Shown: one piece after another, positions 35,218 to 48,200 of the stretch
How positions within the stretch are numbered: position 1 is the stretch's first letter
Layout of the letters: each line of letters opens with the position of its first letter
Assembly (NCBI GenBank): GCA_039583875.1
Contig: CM077162.1
Coordinates: 109,091,808-109,155,807 of the forward strand
Length of the DNA: 64,000 nucleotides
Direction: 5' to 3'
Origin: Platanthera guangdongensis
Lineage: Eukaryota > Streptophyta > Magnoliopsida > Asparagales > Orchidaceae
Program-made: the position numbers and the translations under genes
Notes under the pieces: model-generated
What the model was told of the DNA's origin: nothing
Database searches by the model: none
Seen by the model: only the letters and a program-made list of their open reading frames with translations

Positions 35218-38200
35218 ATGTTTTCAAAATACATGAATGCTAATGACGCTATGATTAGAACCTTAACCGGAAGTGTTAAAAATTTAGAAAATCAGGTAGG
35301 ACAGCTCGCTAAAATGATTTCTGAGCGACCCGTAGGGTCTCTTCCTTCCAATACCGAGCCCAACCCGAGAGAGCAAGCGAAAGCTATAACTCTTTGGAGT
35401 GGGAAGAAAGTTCCTGGTACGATAAGTGAAGAGCCCGAGGCAATCTCCGCTTCCGCTTTAAAAAATCAAAGCTCCGTTCCCGTTTTAAAAATTCCACGCT
35501 CTGCCGAAGAAATTATCACTCCTATTTTAGAAAAACAACTCACACCACCACCCACCTTTAAAAATAATCCATCCCCGCCATACCCTTCCGAACTTAATAA
35601 ACAACGACAGGATGATAAATACACCCGTTTTTTAGAAATGTTTAAACAAATCCACATAAATCTGCCTTTCCACGAATCCATATCCCAGATGCCTAAGTAC
35701 GCAAAATACCTTAAGGACCTCCTAACCAACAAGACGAAGTTAGAGAACCTTTCTAATGTCACGTTAAATGCCGAGTGCTCGGCATTTTTGACAAACGGAT
35801 TACCGAAGAAAATCAGTGACCCGGGTAGTTTCTCTATCCCGTGTGTCTTTGGTGATCTCTTTGTCAAACACGCTTTAGCCGACTTAGGTGTGAGTATTAA
35901 TCTTATGCCCCTATCGTTGTTTAAAAAGTTAGGAATTGGTAGTCTCAACCCCACACGCATGAGTATCCAGCTCGCCGACAGATCAGTCAAATACCCGTTA
36001 GGAATAGTGGAGGACGTCCTAGTCAAAGTTGACAAGTTCATCTTCCCGGTGGACTTTGTCATTTTGGACATCGAAGAAGACGTCGAGGTTCCCCTGATCC
36101 TTGGCCGACCCTTCCTTGCCACCTCCCGAGCTATCATTGACGTAAGTAATGGTAAGCTCTTCCTTCGAGTGGGCGACGATGAGGTAACTTTCTCTATCAC
36201 CCCCTCGATGAAGAACACACTAGCTAATGATGACTCCTGTTTTTTCATGGATACCGTAAGTGAAGAATCCTTCTCTCACACCTCTGATTTTGAAGAAGAA
36301 TTTTCTAATTTTTGTTCCTCTCCTACTCCTCCAACTGAATCGCTACACTTAAGTGAGGAATCCTCCACCCGCCTTTCTGATTTTGAAAAAGAATTTTTTG
36401 ATTTTTGTTCCTCTTCTACTTTTCCAACTAAATCGTTCCACGAAGCCGCCATGGCCGCTAGAAACACCCCTTTTAATTTTACATATAAAAAAGTGTACGA
36501 GGACATAGTTTTTGAAAAAGAACAAATTTCCAAAACCTCGTATGATGACCCCCCTACCTTGGAACTGAAAGAACTACCAGAACACCTTCGATACGCTTAC
36601 TTAGAAAAGGACTCCAAGCTGCCTGTCATAATTTCGGCCTACCTCACGGATGCACAAAAGGATAAACTTCTTTTAATTTTACAAAAGCATCGCCAAGATA
36701 TTGCTTGGCAGATATCTGATATCAAGGGCATAAGCCCATCTTTTTGCACTCATAAAATCTTAATGGAAGATAATTCACGTAACTCGATACAACCTCAGCG
36801 CCGTATAAACCCAAACATGAAAGACGTAGTTAAGGGCGAGGTTATGAAATTGTTAGAAGCAGGAATTATCTATCCTATATCCGACAGTAAGTGGGTTAGC
36901 CCAGTACATGTAGTACCAAAGAAGGGAGGGATAACGGTAGTAAGTAATGAAAATAATGAATTAATCCCGACTAGGACGGTGACCGGATGGCGAATGTGTA
37001 TAGATTACCGTAAGTTGAATGACACCACCTGCAAGGATCACTTCCCCTTGCCGTTCATTGATCAGATTTTAGAACGACTTTCCGGACATAGCTTTTATTG
37101 TTTTCTCGATGGCCTCTCAGGGTATCTTCAAATCCCCATCTCCCCCGAGGACCAGGAGAAAACTACGTTTACTTGTCCCTTCGGCACCTTCGCCTACCGA
37201 AGAATGCCGTTTGGATTGTGCAATGTGCCAGCTACATTCCAACGATGTATGCTCGCGATCTTTGACAAGTACGTAGAAAGCATTATGGAAGTTTTCATGG
37301 ATGATTTCTCCGTGTTCGGGAATTCCTTCGATAGTTGCTTAGAGAACCTTGAAAAAGTTTTAGAGCGATGCGAAGAAACTAACCTCGCCTTAAATTGGGA
37401 AAAATGTCATTTTATGGTGAGAGAAGGGTTAGTTTTGGGACATAAAATTTCTGAAAGGGTTATTGAAGTAGACGTTGCGAAAATAGAAGTTATCGAGAAG
37501 CTGCCGCCACCTACGAACATAAAAGCTATAAGAAGTTTCCTGGGTCATGCGGGTTTCTACCGCCACTTCATAAAGGACTTTTCCAAAATCACCAAGCCCC
37601 TTACTCATCTCTTAGAAAAAGACACCCCATTCATCTTTGATGACCTCTGTCTAGCTGCCTTCAATTTAATAAAAGAAAAATTAGTTAATGCCCCAATCAT
37701 GATAGCTCCGTTGTGGGATCTTCCATTTGAGATAATGTGTGATGCGAGTAGTTATGCGGTGGGAGTCGTACTAGGTTAACGTATTTCCAAAAACTTCCAC
37801 CCCATTTATTACGCTAGTAAAACACTCACATCTGCACAGGAAAATTACACCACAACCGAGAAGGAGCTCTTAGCTGTAGTATTCGCTTTTGACAAATTTC
37901 GCTCTTATATTACTCTTTCGAAAATTATTTTTTTACGGACCACTCGGCGCTCAAATATCTTCTCTCTAAAACGGATGCCAAGCCTCGCTTAATTCGCTGG
38001 GTCTTACTCCTCTAGGAGTTTGACTTAGAGATCCGTGATAAGCGAGGTGCCGAGAACTTGGCCGCCGACCACCTTTCGCGCCTAGACAACCCGTTTATAG
38101 AACAATTAGACAAAAATTCTTTTCATTACTATTTCCCTGATGAGAAGCTGTTCATAATTAACACATCTACTTCTCCTTGGTTTGCCTGCATCGCCAACTA

Positions 38201-39465
38201 TCTAGTGGCTCGTGTGCTCCCAAAAGAGTTCTCGTCTCAGCAAAAGAAGAAATTCTTTTCTGAGTTGAAGAACTACTTTTGGGAGGACCCGCATCTTTTT
38301 AAAGTCTGTGCAGACCAAGTGATCAGGAGGTGTGTTTCTTTTGATGAAGGATTAGATATTATTAAACATTTTCATGAAGGACCGACAGGTGGGCACTATC
38401 AAGCTGCTCGCACCGCTCACAAAGTGTTAAGCGCGGGTTTTTACTGGCCCACCCTGTTTAAAGACGCTCATGCCTTTGTGAGTAGGTGTGATAGTTGCCA
38501 ACGGTCGGGGAATATTTCGAATAAAAATGAAATGCCACAAAATTATTTGCTAGAGTGCGAAGTTTTCGACCTCTGGGGGATTGATTTTGTCGGCCCTTTT
38601 CCTTCTAGCTCCGGGAATAAGTACATTTTAGTTGCCGTTGATTATGTTTCGCATTGGGCTGAAGCTCAAGCTCTTCCTTCGAATGACGCCCGAGTCGTAG
38701 TTAATTTCCTAAAAAAATTATTTTCTCGATTCGGTACGCCGCGCTTTCGTTAGTGATAGGGGTTCCCATTTCTGTAACGCCCAATTTTCAAAAATCCTAA
38801 CTAAATATGGCGTTACTCATAAGCTTTTCACTGCCTATCACCCCCAAACTAACGGACAAGTCGAAGTAGTGAATAGAGAAATAAAATTTTTTTTAGAAAA
38901 GACTGTTTCCACATCTAAAAAAGACTGGTCAGCCAAATTAGACGATGCTCTATGGGCCTACCGAATAGCGTACAAAATCGCCCTCGGATGTACGCCCTAT
39001 CGGTTGGTTTATGGAAAATCGTGTCATTTACCCGTAGAGTTAGAACACCGCGCCTTTTGGGCCTTATGATTTTTAAACTTCGATCCCCACTCTGTCGGCG
39101 ATTTTAGAAAATTTCAACTTAACGAACTCGACGAGTGGCGCTTTTACGCATATGAAAATAACAGACTTTATAAAGAGCGGACGAAGCGTTTACACGATCG
39201 ACATCTTAGGCACCCAAAAATCTTTAAGCCGGGCGATCAAGTGCTTCTTTATAATTCTCGTTTACGTTTATTCCCGGGTAAATTAAAATCACGTTGGTCG
39301 GGGCCTTTTACTGTTTTAAAAGTCTTTTCTTATGGTACTGTTTTAATTTCCCACCCTGATAAGGGTACTTTCAAAGTGAATGGTCGGCGTCTTAAACTGT
39401 ATTTCTGTGATGATGTCAGTCTCCACCCTGTTAACTCTATCTTTCCGGTCCTGACATTTGATTAA
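35218..39465 (+). pseudogene. pol: Athila-like E: protease-RT-RNase H-integrase
   Basis: An open frame of 853 codons (35218-37779) begins with a Gag tail. It continues with an aspartic protease (HALADLGVSINLMPLSLF near 35870, flap/second half DVEVPLILGRPFLATS) and RT (CIDYRKLNDTT, FYCFLDGLSGYLQI, catalytic FMDD near 37297) to the start of RNase H (IMCDASSYAVGVVLG). A stop at 37777 and a frameshift in a T run near 37928 follow. RNase H and integrase continue from 38058 (RLDNPFIEQ, the zinc-binding GGHYQAARTAHKV...CDSCQ, WGIDFVGPFPSS). They are shifted again near 38748, then [10 protein letters not shown] and the C-terminal barrel KLKSRWSGPFTV, ending at TAA 39463-39465. A TGA lies at 39067. 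Confidence 0.92.
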
Positions 39466-41312
39466 TCTGAACTTTATTTTTCTCATAAACTTTGAACTTT
39501 ATTCGAACTTTATTTTTAAAACACTATTTGGGACACTCTTATTTTGATGCATCGAGCTCAAACGATGCTTTAAACAAAGGGCGCTTTTGGGAGGCAACCC
39601 AAGTTATCTTTTTCTGTTTTCTTTATTTTACACTTTTTGCCCCGACTGGCTCCGGCAAGCTGAAACTTCTGCGGTCGCCTGCTCCAACGGTTCTGATTCC
39701 ATAACAAAGTCCCCCAGACGACGTTTCATGACGACCCACAGCACAAGCATGGCGGAGCGGCATCACTCAGCTATCCCTGCAAAATAAAATCGGGGAAGTA
39801 CCTGTTTTTCAATTCTGTCTTTCATTTCTGAACTTTACTTTTCTCTCGTTCTCCGACCTCCTTCTCCATTGAGGACAATGTAGATTTTAAGCTTGGGGGA
39901 TGAGTTCCTCTATTTTGCTTTTTGTAAATATCCAAAAAATCCAAAAAAATTCAAAACAATTCAAAAAAAAATTAAAACAATTCAAAAAAAAATTATTATA
40001 TATATAGCTGCATTTTGGTATTTCAATAAGTACCCCATGTGTATGTTTTGTTTTTTTCAAACTTCTTTATAAACAACGTAGTTAATTATAATTTTTCTAA
40101 TCATTCTTTTTAATCATATTTCACAAGTAAAATGTTGGTCATGCTGTGTTTCTAATTCACGGTAGCATGTTAAGGTAAAATATTTCTCTAAAACGTGCAT
40201 TTCTATTATGGTTTTCCGTTCTTTATTTTCTTTACTCTCTCTAAAAATTTATCATCCATTATTTTCCTTTTCGTCTTTAGATAATTTTTGTAAGAACAAA
40301 TTTTGAATAACGTAGTAGATATGAACGATCCAAGTCACATATTATTTTTATTTTCAAGATAATTTCATCAATCTTCTTTTTATTATCTCGAACTTGCTTT
40401 TTGAAATTTATCGACTCTATGTTTTAAATAAATTTAAAAAAAAGCGTGAAAATGATTTAGGCCATTTTTGTTTATGTTTGAGCTTTCCTGCCAACCTAAA
40501 ATCTTTTACCACTAGTTAGCCGCTTTTGAGCTTTTTTTACAAATTCATTTGAAAATTCCACACAACATTTCATTTTCACCAAAGCCCAAATTCCTACCTA
40601 TCTAATCACGCTAATTTTTTTTATAGGAAATTTTGTGTTATCTTTGGAGAAATTGTTGAAAAAAGTGTACTCAAAAGCAATGTATTGAAAAAAAAAGAAA
40701 AAATGAATGAAAATAATAATAATAAAAAAAAGAAAAGAGAGATAAATAATCATAAAGAAAAAAAAAATTTATTTATACATATTTTGTTTAAAATAAATTT
40801 ATTTTTTTAACTCGTTGTTTTGGTTTAGTGTGATTTTTAAGCCTCCATGTTTATATTTGAATTCCACTCCTATTCATATTCCTAAACCAAACGTTTCGGT
40901 CCTATTAAGTCCTTTTGATTCACGCCCTTTTTTTAATTTTATTTAACAACTAAGAAAAGAAGAAAAGTAAATCAGTTTTAGTTTTGGATTTAAACTTAGA
41001 TTTTTGTTATTTAATTGATATAATTATAATGCGTTGCTTGGATCTAGTAATAACTCAATACGTTTTTTTCATTTTCATTGTCTTGCTCAAATCTATTTAA
41101 AGAATTTCGTCAAAATTCTGGATGATTTATTTTTATTAAGTAAAGTTTATAAAAGTTAAACCATACCAATATAATTGTTTTAGATTTACGTTTTACATTC
41201 TCCCTGCCTAGAATTTCGCATAGTACTTGTGTAAGTATGATTAAAACTTTTTGAATTAGTCACTTTTATGATTAGCTGGTCTTTATATCTTTGCTTGGGG
41301 ACAAGCAAAACT
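39466..41312 (+). other. Athila-like E: long AT-rich 3' non-coding region
   Basis: About 1.85 kb with no credible gene. A first polypurine-like string TTTTAAGCTTGGGGGATGAG lies at 39886-39905, nearly the same as the true tract at 41313. Beyond it the sequence is very AT-rich with A and T runs. Related Athila elements often carry an envelope-like ORF here; none is recognisable. Confidence 0.75.
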
Positions 41313-41328
41313 TAAGCTTGGGGGAATT
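41313..41328 (+). other. Athila-like E: polypurine tract
   Basis: AAGCTTGGGGGAATT abuts the 3' LTR start TGATAATACGG at 41329. Confidence 0.85.
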
Positions 41329-43120
41329 TGATAATACGGTTTGCAGTCAATTTTATTAGGATATTTTCGGGGTTGTAAAGCAAATCATGTCTTGTAAAGT
41401 ACTTATTTTAATTCCCCTTTGTATATATTTTTGTCGCTAATGCATTTTTTCTGCTTTTTGCAGGTTTTCACGGCTTTCAGCCGAATTTTGCTGCGACACG
41501 CCCCAAGGTCATGCCCTACCAGGGCGTGTACCTAGGGCGTGTAACCCAGAGGAATGAAGCAATTGGTCCAAAACTGCATTCCGTGGAAACTTAGTGTACA
41601 TGCCCTCTGTCACGCCCGTGTCACATCCGACACGGGCGTGTTCTAGAGGCGTGTCCCCAGGATCTGAGGAATCGCCGCAGCGCGCTCGTTTTTCCCGCTC
41701 CACCGTCGCACCGAAAGTGTCACGCCCCAAGGTCACGCCTGACCCGGGCGTGACATATGGGCGTGTACTTCAGCAATTCCACCCGTCACCTCCAGCATTC
41801 AATTTCAGCTCAATAAAGTCACACCGCAAAGAACACGCCCCAGGTACATGCCCTACCAGGGCGTGACTTTTGGGCGTGTACCTCAACTACTTCGTCAGAA
41901 TTAAGTTCCAGCCAGAAAAAGTCGCGCCGAATGTGTCACGCCCCAGGGTCACGCCCGACCCGGGCGTGACATGGGGGCGTGACCCGACCCGAAAAATTCT
42001 ATAAATAGAGCCCAACTCTAAGTGTTCAGGAACACCTTTTTCTTTGAGAGGGGAGGTTCTGTCCTTTGTATTTTTGAACTTTTTAAGCATGTCTCTTCAT
42101 TTTTAGTTCGTAGCTCTAGCTTTATGCTTTTCCTGTATTAGCTCCTAGCTTCTTTCTGTAGTATGATGCTAATAATAGTGTAGTTTACTTTCCATGCACT
42201 TGTAATCTCTAGTTTTCAAGCTGTAAGATCTCTGTTTCCATTAATAAAAGTGTTGTTTTCTTTTTCGTTTCTGCTCTGTTTTCATTATTCTTCTTCTACT
42301 CATCCCCCTCTTCCACCTCACCATGATTAACTAATCCTCCATGTACTCGATCTTGATGATCCGAGGTTCGAGTGATTAGGTTATGATGCTTTGAATCTTA
42401 CCTTTTCTTTTTAGGGTTTAGCTTTGAATTACTCTTGATTTATCACGGGTTGGAGGTATATCATCGATATATACTCTCCACCTTTGCTTTCATTCTGGGC
42501 TAGCCGAGAGGCCGAAAGTTTGAAATGAGCACTCAAGAGTAAAGGGAGTTGTTCACACCCCTCGAGAGAGGCAGACGTTCAAATCTCCCGGATTGGAGTA
42601 AAATCCAATAGCGGGGTTCCCCGCGTAAAGCGAGTTTTAGGCCTACGATTTAGGCGAGAGTCGGTCGGACCTTCCTAAACTCAGTTAGGCACGGCCTTCG
42701 AGAGAAGCGTGTCAATATTCATGGAACCTCCACTGTCAAGGACCTTTACCCTAATTAGCTTAGGTTTGTTTATCGTATTTTTCTAACCACTCTTCCCCAG
42801 GTGATTTCTGATCGAGTGCATTTTCCCCTCATCGTTACTAAGCTTAAGTTTAATCGCTCTTTTAGCTCTCTTTATCTTTTCATGCAAGTAGCTCTCTTTC
42901 ATTGCAGGTAGTTCTCTTCCTTTATTACGTTTAGCTTTCTTCTAAGAAACCTAATTTTTCCGTCGATAAAATAATAGATTTCGTGTGAGTAAGCTTACTC
43001 AACTGTTCCCGGATTTCAATACGACACTTGTGTCCCCTAGCTGCATTTCGATAGGTATACTTGCCTTGTTGAATTATTAGTTTGGTTATTTTCTCCTTGC
43101 AGATATCTAAGAGACAATCA
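41329..43120 (+). repeat. Athila-like E: 3' LTR
   Basis: Copy of 31629-33405, same ends. It keeps a GTGTCACGCCCCAAGGTCA segment (about 41717-41736) that is shortened in the 5' copy. The palindromic array is at 41496-41985 and the TATA box near 42000. Confidence 0.93.
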
Positions 43121-43132
43121 GGAGGGGAGGGT

Positions 43133-45244
43133 TGTAACACCCCAAAATCCAGAAGTGGGAAAAATATGAGTGACACGGCCTGGGACACGGGCATGTCCTA
43201 GGGCATGTCCTTCCTGGGTGAACGGTTGACGAACGCAACAGTTGAACTCGGGCATTTCTGGTGCCATGTATGGGCACACAGCCTGAGACACGGGCGTGTC
43301 ACAAGGCCGTGTGAGTCTCGGGTGCTTTTGAGTTTTTGCAGCCTGAAGAACACGTCTACAGACACGGCAGTGTTGGTAGGCGTGTCGGGGGACACAGCCC
43401 ATGACACGGGCATGTCACATAGGCATGTACTGGAGTTGATAAGTCGGTTGAGCACCGCTTAGGGAACACGGCCATGGACACGGGCGTGTCACAGGACGTG
43501 TCAGGCAAAATTTATGATTTTTGGTGAAATCGTGGTCATCCATTCCTTCAGCCTGGATCCAAGGGCTGAGAGGCCTCCCTATCTTCTTAAGGCCGAGAAT
43601 GAGCATGAAAAACTCATTTGGCTTTTGGCTTCCTCTTTTTACATTTCTAGAGGGAGAAAGTGAGAGGAAGAAGGAGGAGGAGGAGAGGGGGCTGATCACC
43701 GTTGGTGCTGCGGTTTGCCGACGAGAGATCCGAGGCCGACGTTGCGGAGGAAAATATCTTGTGAGTCGTTCGAGCCAGCTTGGAGCTCATGGCACCGAAG
43801 CGGTCTTCGAGGGTAAAGACTTTTCTTCATAGCCATATGAAGGCACCCTTTTTGCATATGCACATGATTCCCCCACCAGCAGGTGGTCGGTTATGGGGAT
43901 CACTGGGTTGATTCATGAAATCCCCAAGTGGTTAGCATATAGATCCGTAAGTGAAAGTACGGAATATGCATGTTATGTGAAGCCCATCTGGACAGGTTGG
44001 TCTGGACTGGTGATGTTGCATACAAACCAGAGAAGACTCCGTGACAAATTTGTAGTTTAGGAGTCGACGGATTGGACCTGTGAAGGAAGTAGCAGGAAGT
44101 ACTGGAGTGGTAGTCCAGGAAATATCCGTGTCATGCTTGTGCTATTGTGTCATACTAGTGAAGGAAATAGGAGGAAGTACCGGATTGGATGTCCCGAAAA
44201 GGGCTTTTGTGATGCTTGATGTTTATGTGGTACCTGTGAAGAGAGTAACAGAAAGTACTGACATGATAAGCCAGGAAAGACCCCTGACATTTGTGATATG
44301 CATGGTGTGGTACCTGAAGAAGCAGGAAGTACTGGTATACCCAGAAAACACCCGCCGATGTGTGTTCTTTGTGGTGTGGTACCTGTTAAGGCAGGAAGTA
44401 CTGGTGTGCCCAGAAAAGACCCGCCAATGTTGTGCTATAAATGGGTTTAAGAACATACCTAGGCTTTGATGCCAAACAGGATCGGTGAGACCAACCCGCA
44501 CCTTTTATTTAGCCGCGAGTACGTGGTACTCGGTGATGGCAAAGGCGATTTGAGCAACGGTGGGTGGGGGATCCGACCTGCGCTATGTCCGTCTGACGTG
44601 AGACCTGAAAATGTGGTCTGTTGGAGCACATAGTGAGAGTTCTAGGCCTTTGAGCCATGTCACAATGGGGGGCTACGGGCCATCCCGGTGCGTTAAGACT
44701 AGAACTCCGACTGCATGCCATGGAGTAAATGCTCAAGTGATTTGCCATTGGGTTGCGACCCTGATATGGTGGTGGGAAACTAGTTCGCCGGTACACCAAG
44801 AATGTGCCCTGAGTACACGGATCGTTGGGCCGCGTGGCTAACGATTGTGATGCAATGTATGCGCGTAAGTGCACATTGAGTGAGCTATATATATATATGC
44901 TTGTGAAATGCTATGCTTGTAGGGAAGAATACCGCTGCCCCGAGAGAAGGGGTAGGGTCATTATAATTTGGTCAGCGGAATGCTGACCGTAGCCTCTTTT
45001 GCCACCCTTGGGTGGCCTGTCCATGTGTAGGTGTTGGAGAGCCAAGCGTGACGCTTAAGGGATGAAGTCCCAGTTGTTGTTGCTGCGGCCGCCGCTAGCC
45101 CTCGAAGGCTAAAGAAACGTAAGTGTGATGTTTTCTTTTGTGTGGCCGGCCTACGCGCCATTATTTATGGCCACTTGTATGAAAGCCCTGTAAGGCCTTA
45201 AGGCCAACTCTTTGTCTTGTATGTGCTGTATGTGTTGTAATACA
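43133..45244 (+). repeat. Gypsy B: 3' LTR, lacking its last ~216 bp
   Basis: TGTAACACCCC start as at 9034. It contains palindromic boxes (43160-43510), the 60-75 bp tandem repeat (about 44065-44425) and a short TA run (44885-44898). It ends TTGTAATACA at 45244, flush with the TSD, whereas the 5' LTR continues about 216 bp beyond the same TTGTAA (26911-26917) to GTTGTTACA. An internal deletion between two TTGT repeats explains this while sparing the final TACA. Confidence 0.85.
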
Positions 45245-45249
45245 TAAGC
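45245..45249. other. Target-site duplication of gypsy B (right)
   Basis: TAAGC, identical to 9029-9033. The LTR of A resumes here. Confidence 0.9.
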
Positions 45250-48200
45250 ATCCCATACCACTTATATAAGAGATGGCAGGGGTTTTATGCTACGATTATG
45301 CTATGACATGCAAGTGGGTTATGATGCGATCATGCAAGTGCAACTCACCCACCCAACTCTGTGCACACAGACCTTTAGTTCCCCCTTTCTGGAGCCGAAC
45401 CTCACAGGATACCTCCGTAGTGGCAGAAGAAAGCGGTGGGTTGGGCCTCGCCCACCTCTAAACCAGTAAAGCACTACTGGTCCGACCTATCATACGCCTC
45501 AACGCTGGTGCACAAAGAGGAGCTCCCGCGTACTCTTGCCGGCTGGCGCACCGGACTTCTGTTGGCGAAGTGCTAGTCAAACTTACCGAGTCAACGTATT
45601 GGCATCGGTGCGTCGACACTCCATTACCGAAGACCCACCACCTTTACTTTATGCACATGCAACCTTATGTATCAGCACCGAGCCAAAGCTCCCCGTACCA
45701 TCCCGTCCGTCACAAACATCAACAGAGCCAAAGCTCGTCGGGCCATCCTGCCCCTCACAAATATCAACCGAGTCAAACCAACTTCCCGAGACACTGGGGT
45801 GTGTGAAAGTGAACCCCTAATTATTCTAGTTGCTAGAGACTAATTTCCATAATTTTTCAGCAACTATTTGACCTCTAATTAAATTATCCAAAATAATTTC
45901 CTTAATCATATGTAAAGAAGGAAGTACCAAAATTATTCATCATAAAATTATATAAAAATTACAGAATCTTAACATGGTACAGAAAGGGTCATTGTGCAAA
46001 AATCATAATTTTACAGGCTTGGTAGACACCAAAATAAATTTAATTAAGTTTTCATTGGAAACCATACTTAATGAAGCAACCCTTAGATATAATATTCCAA
46101 AAATCCCATAAACATTTATAGAGCTTTAAAACATAATAAAAGGTTTTCTGGCTAAATGTCATCAATTTCCAAGAAGTTGTTACTTCATAATAAATTTCTA
46201 AGTAAATAATACAAATTACTAAATTGTTAATGAAGTATCCAAAATAATAATCCTAAATTCATAATAAAATCTCCAGAGCTTGTACTAACTTTAAACACTA
46301 CTCAACCCAAATCTCATCACTTTTCAATGAGTTTTAGTGACATTTTCTTTCACTACAAGGTTTGTGCCCTAAGCTAGGGTTAGGGTTTTTGAGGGGGTTT
46401 AAAACTTCCAAATTCCCTAACATTTTAACCAGAGGACCATACTAATCCTATGGTCCTCTCCACAAATTTTCAAGTCATTCTAAGGTCATTTGACCCCATG
46501 ACCTTCAAACCCTAAAAATCCCCATTAAGGGACCTACCCTAGGGTTCTAGGGCTACCCTACTCTTAACCACCCAAAATTCCATTGGAGGGTGAGTCACAC
46601 TATAGAGAGTCAGTGGCCAAAATATCAGCCTCTGTTGAGGTGATTTGGCCACTCAAAACCCAAAGGGGGTGCTTGACCTAGTTAACCCTAAAAGGGGTCA
46701 ACCTAGGGTTGGATCAATACCTAGCCAAAACATCTCCCAATGAGATGAAGATTTTACCAGAGCCCTAACATGCCCTCTAAGACCACCCATCCAAATTTGG
46801 GTGGATTTTGAGGTGTTTATGACTCCTAATTAATTTATTCATGGATTATTACTTTTTTCTAAAACCTATAGAAAACAATTTTCAAAAATTCTGATTTTTG
46901 TACATGCCCTTGGTATAGCTAGGGTAGACTCCCTCCCCAAATCTCAGATCATTTGGACAAGGGATGAAGGGTGGGCATCCATTTGAATCTCAGGATAGAC
47001 CTTGGTATAGGTCCCACCAAAATGGGTGTTGTGCTCTAACCATGACTCCAACTTGCGTGACACCAATTGTAAATTAAACTAGACATCAAGGGCTACATTT
47101 TCTATGTTGACCACTTTTTCTGTTCTAGCTTCTAAGTATTTTTAAAAATTAAAACCCTTAAATACCAAATCTGTAACAGAAATTTAATTAATCAGAAATG
47201 CATTTCCTATAGTTTAATATCATCCCTTGCACGGATCTTGGGGCGCACTGGACGGAATCCCTTCATCTTCAACCTTGAACCGGCGGCCAGGATTCAATTT
47301 TCCTGGGCCAACTCAAGCGCCTGCAGCCGGCCATCCATCCGCTACCCTGGCCGGCCACCGCCACCCTCACCTCCGTTGAGGTGGTGGCTGTCGTCAGGCG
47401 GCGACACAGCCGCCAGAGGGCCGTTTTTCGACGATTCTACCAGGTTCAATTATCGGCCCGAAGCCATGGAAATACAGAATTGGTTCATGCTCAATTGAGC
47501 CTGAACCTTGAACCTAGACGTTGCTACGATCCAACCATGAGATAAGGGGAGGAGGAGGACCTTGCCGGTGGCCTGAAGTTGTGAAGATCGCCGGGAAACA
47601 ATCCTTGAAGATAGCGCCGCTCGGTTTCTGCAACTGCACTATGGGGAGGCTCAGTTTCTTTAGGTAAGGTTGGGAAATCCTCCTCTCTGCCCACTGAAGG
47701 TGTTTAAAGCCTCTGATGGGGAGGGGAGAGGCTGGATCATCAGTGACCATTAATGGCCTTGAAAGCATCCTCTCGGCCTTAGTGGTTCAGTGAATCAAGC
47801 CAGTGGAAGAGCCTGGAAAGCCTCCTGATCTTCTCAGGCCTGTTAGGGGAGGTGAACCAAGCAAAGGAGAATGGCCCTTTGCTTCCCCATGGAATGAATG
47901 GCCTTTACTCCATTTTCTCTCTCTTCCATTAAATGAAATTTGAGTTTTCTCTCTCCTGCCCCTCATGGCCGAATTTGTTCATCACTCTAGCCTATTGGCA
48001 GCCCATAAAATCATTATTATTAATTAAAAAAAAGTTTGCCCAAGTGGGGGGGGGGAATGGGCTTGAGCTTGGGTTAGCCCATTTGGGTTAATTTGACTTA
48101 ACCTTAAGGTAGAGTTGACCTTGGTCAACATGACCATTGTGGTTGACCCCAATGGGTCCTTGGTGACTCATTCGCCACCCCTAAGGTCTATGTAGGGTTG

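Larger units (their letters stand above)
31629..43120 (+). mobile_element. Athila-like gypsy E: LTR retrotransposon
   Basis: 11,492 bp with LTRs of about 1.78 kb (31629-33405, 41329-43120; TGATAATACGG...GAGACAATCA). The PBS matches tRNA-Asp, gag and pol share one frame, and a long non-coding 3' region ends in a polypurine tract. RT and integrase motifs (FMDDFSVFG, GIDFVGPFPSS) and the tRNA-Asp primer are those of the Athila lineage. No envelope-like third ORF is present. The LTRs differ by a few percent, including a 14-bp indel. Confidence 0.93.
9034..45244 (+). mobile_element. Gypsy B: LTR retrotransposon, interrupted by G and E
   Basis: This is a plus-strand Ty3/gypsy element starting TGTAACACCCC and inserted in the 5' LTR of A. 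Without its two passengers it is about 8.9 kb. The 5' LTR is split by copia G (9034-10952, 26767-27136), followed by a PBS at 27141, degenerate gag and pol (27397-31527), a pre-LTR box cut by Athila-like E, and a 3' LTR (43133-45244). Integrase tail motifs (MVKVRWDNYGRKELTWERE) are chromovirus-like. Its LTRs differ by indels and many substitutions, more than those of its passengers, as expected for an older host element. Confidence 0.88.

Noticed and set aside
35466..36248. 260-codon minus-strand frame opposite E pol.
   Set aside because: Antisense shadow of the protease region; no motif of its own.
47238..47498. Frame in a GC-rich block, possible host exon.
   Set aside because: No splice or start context, no known motif, and it lies between segments assigned to the A LTR.
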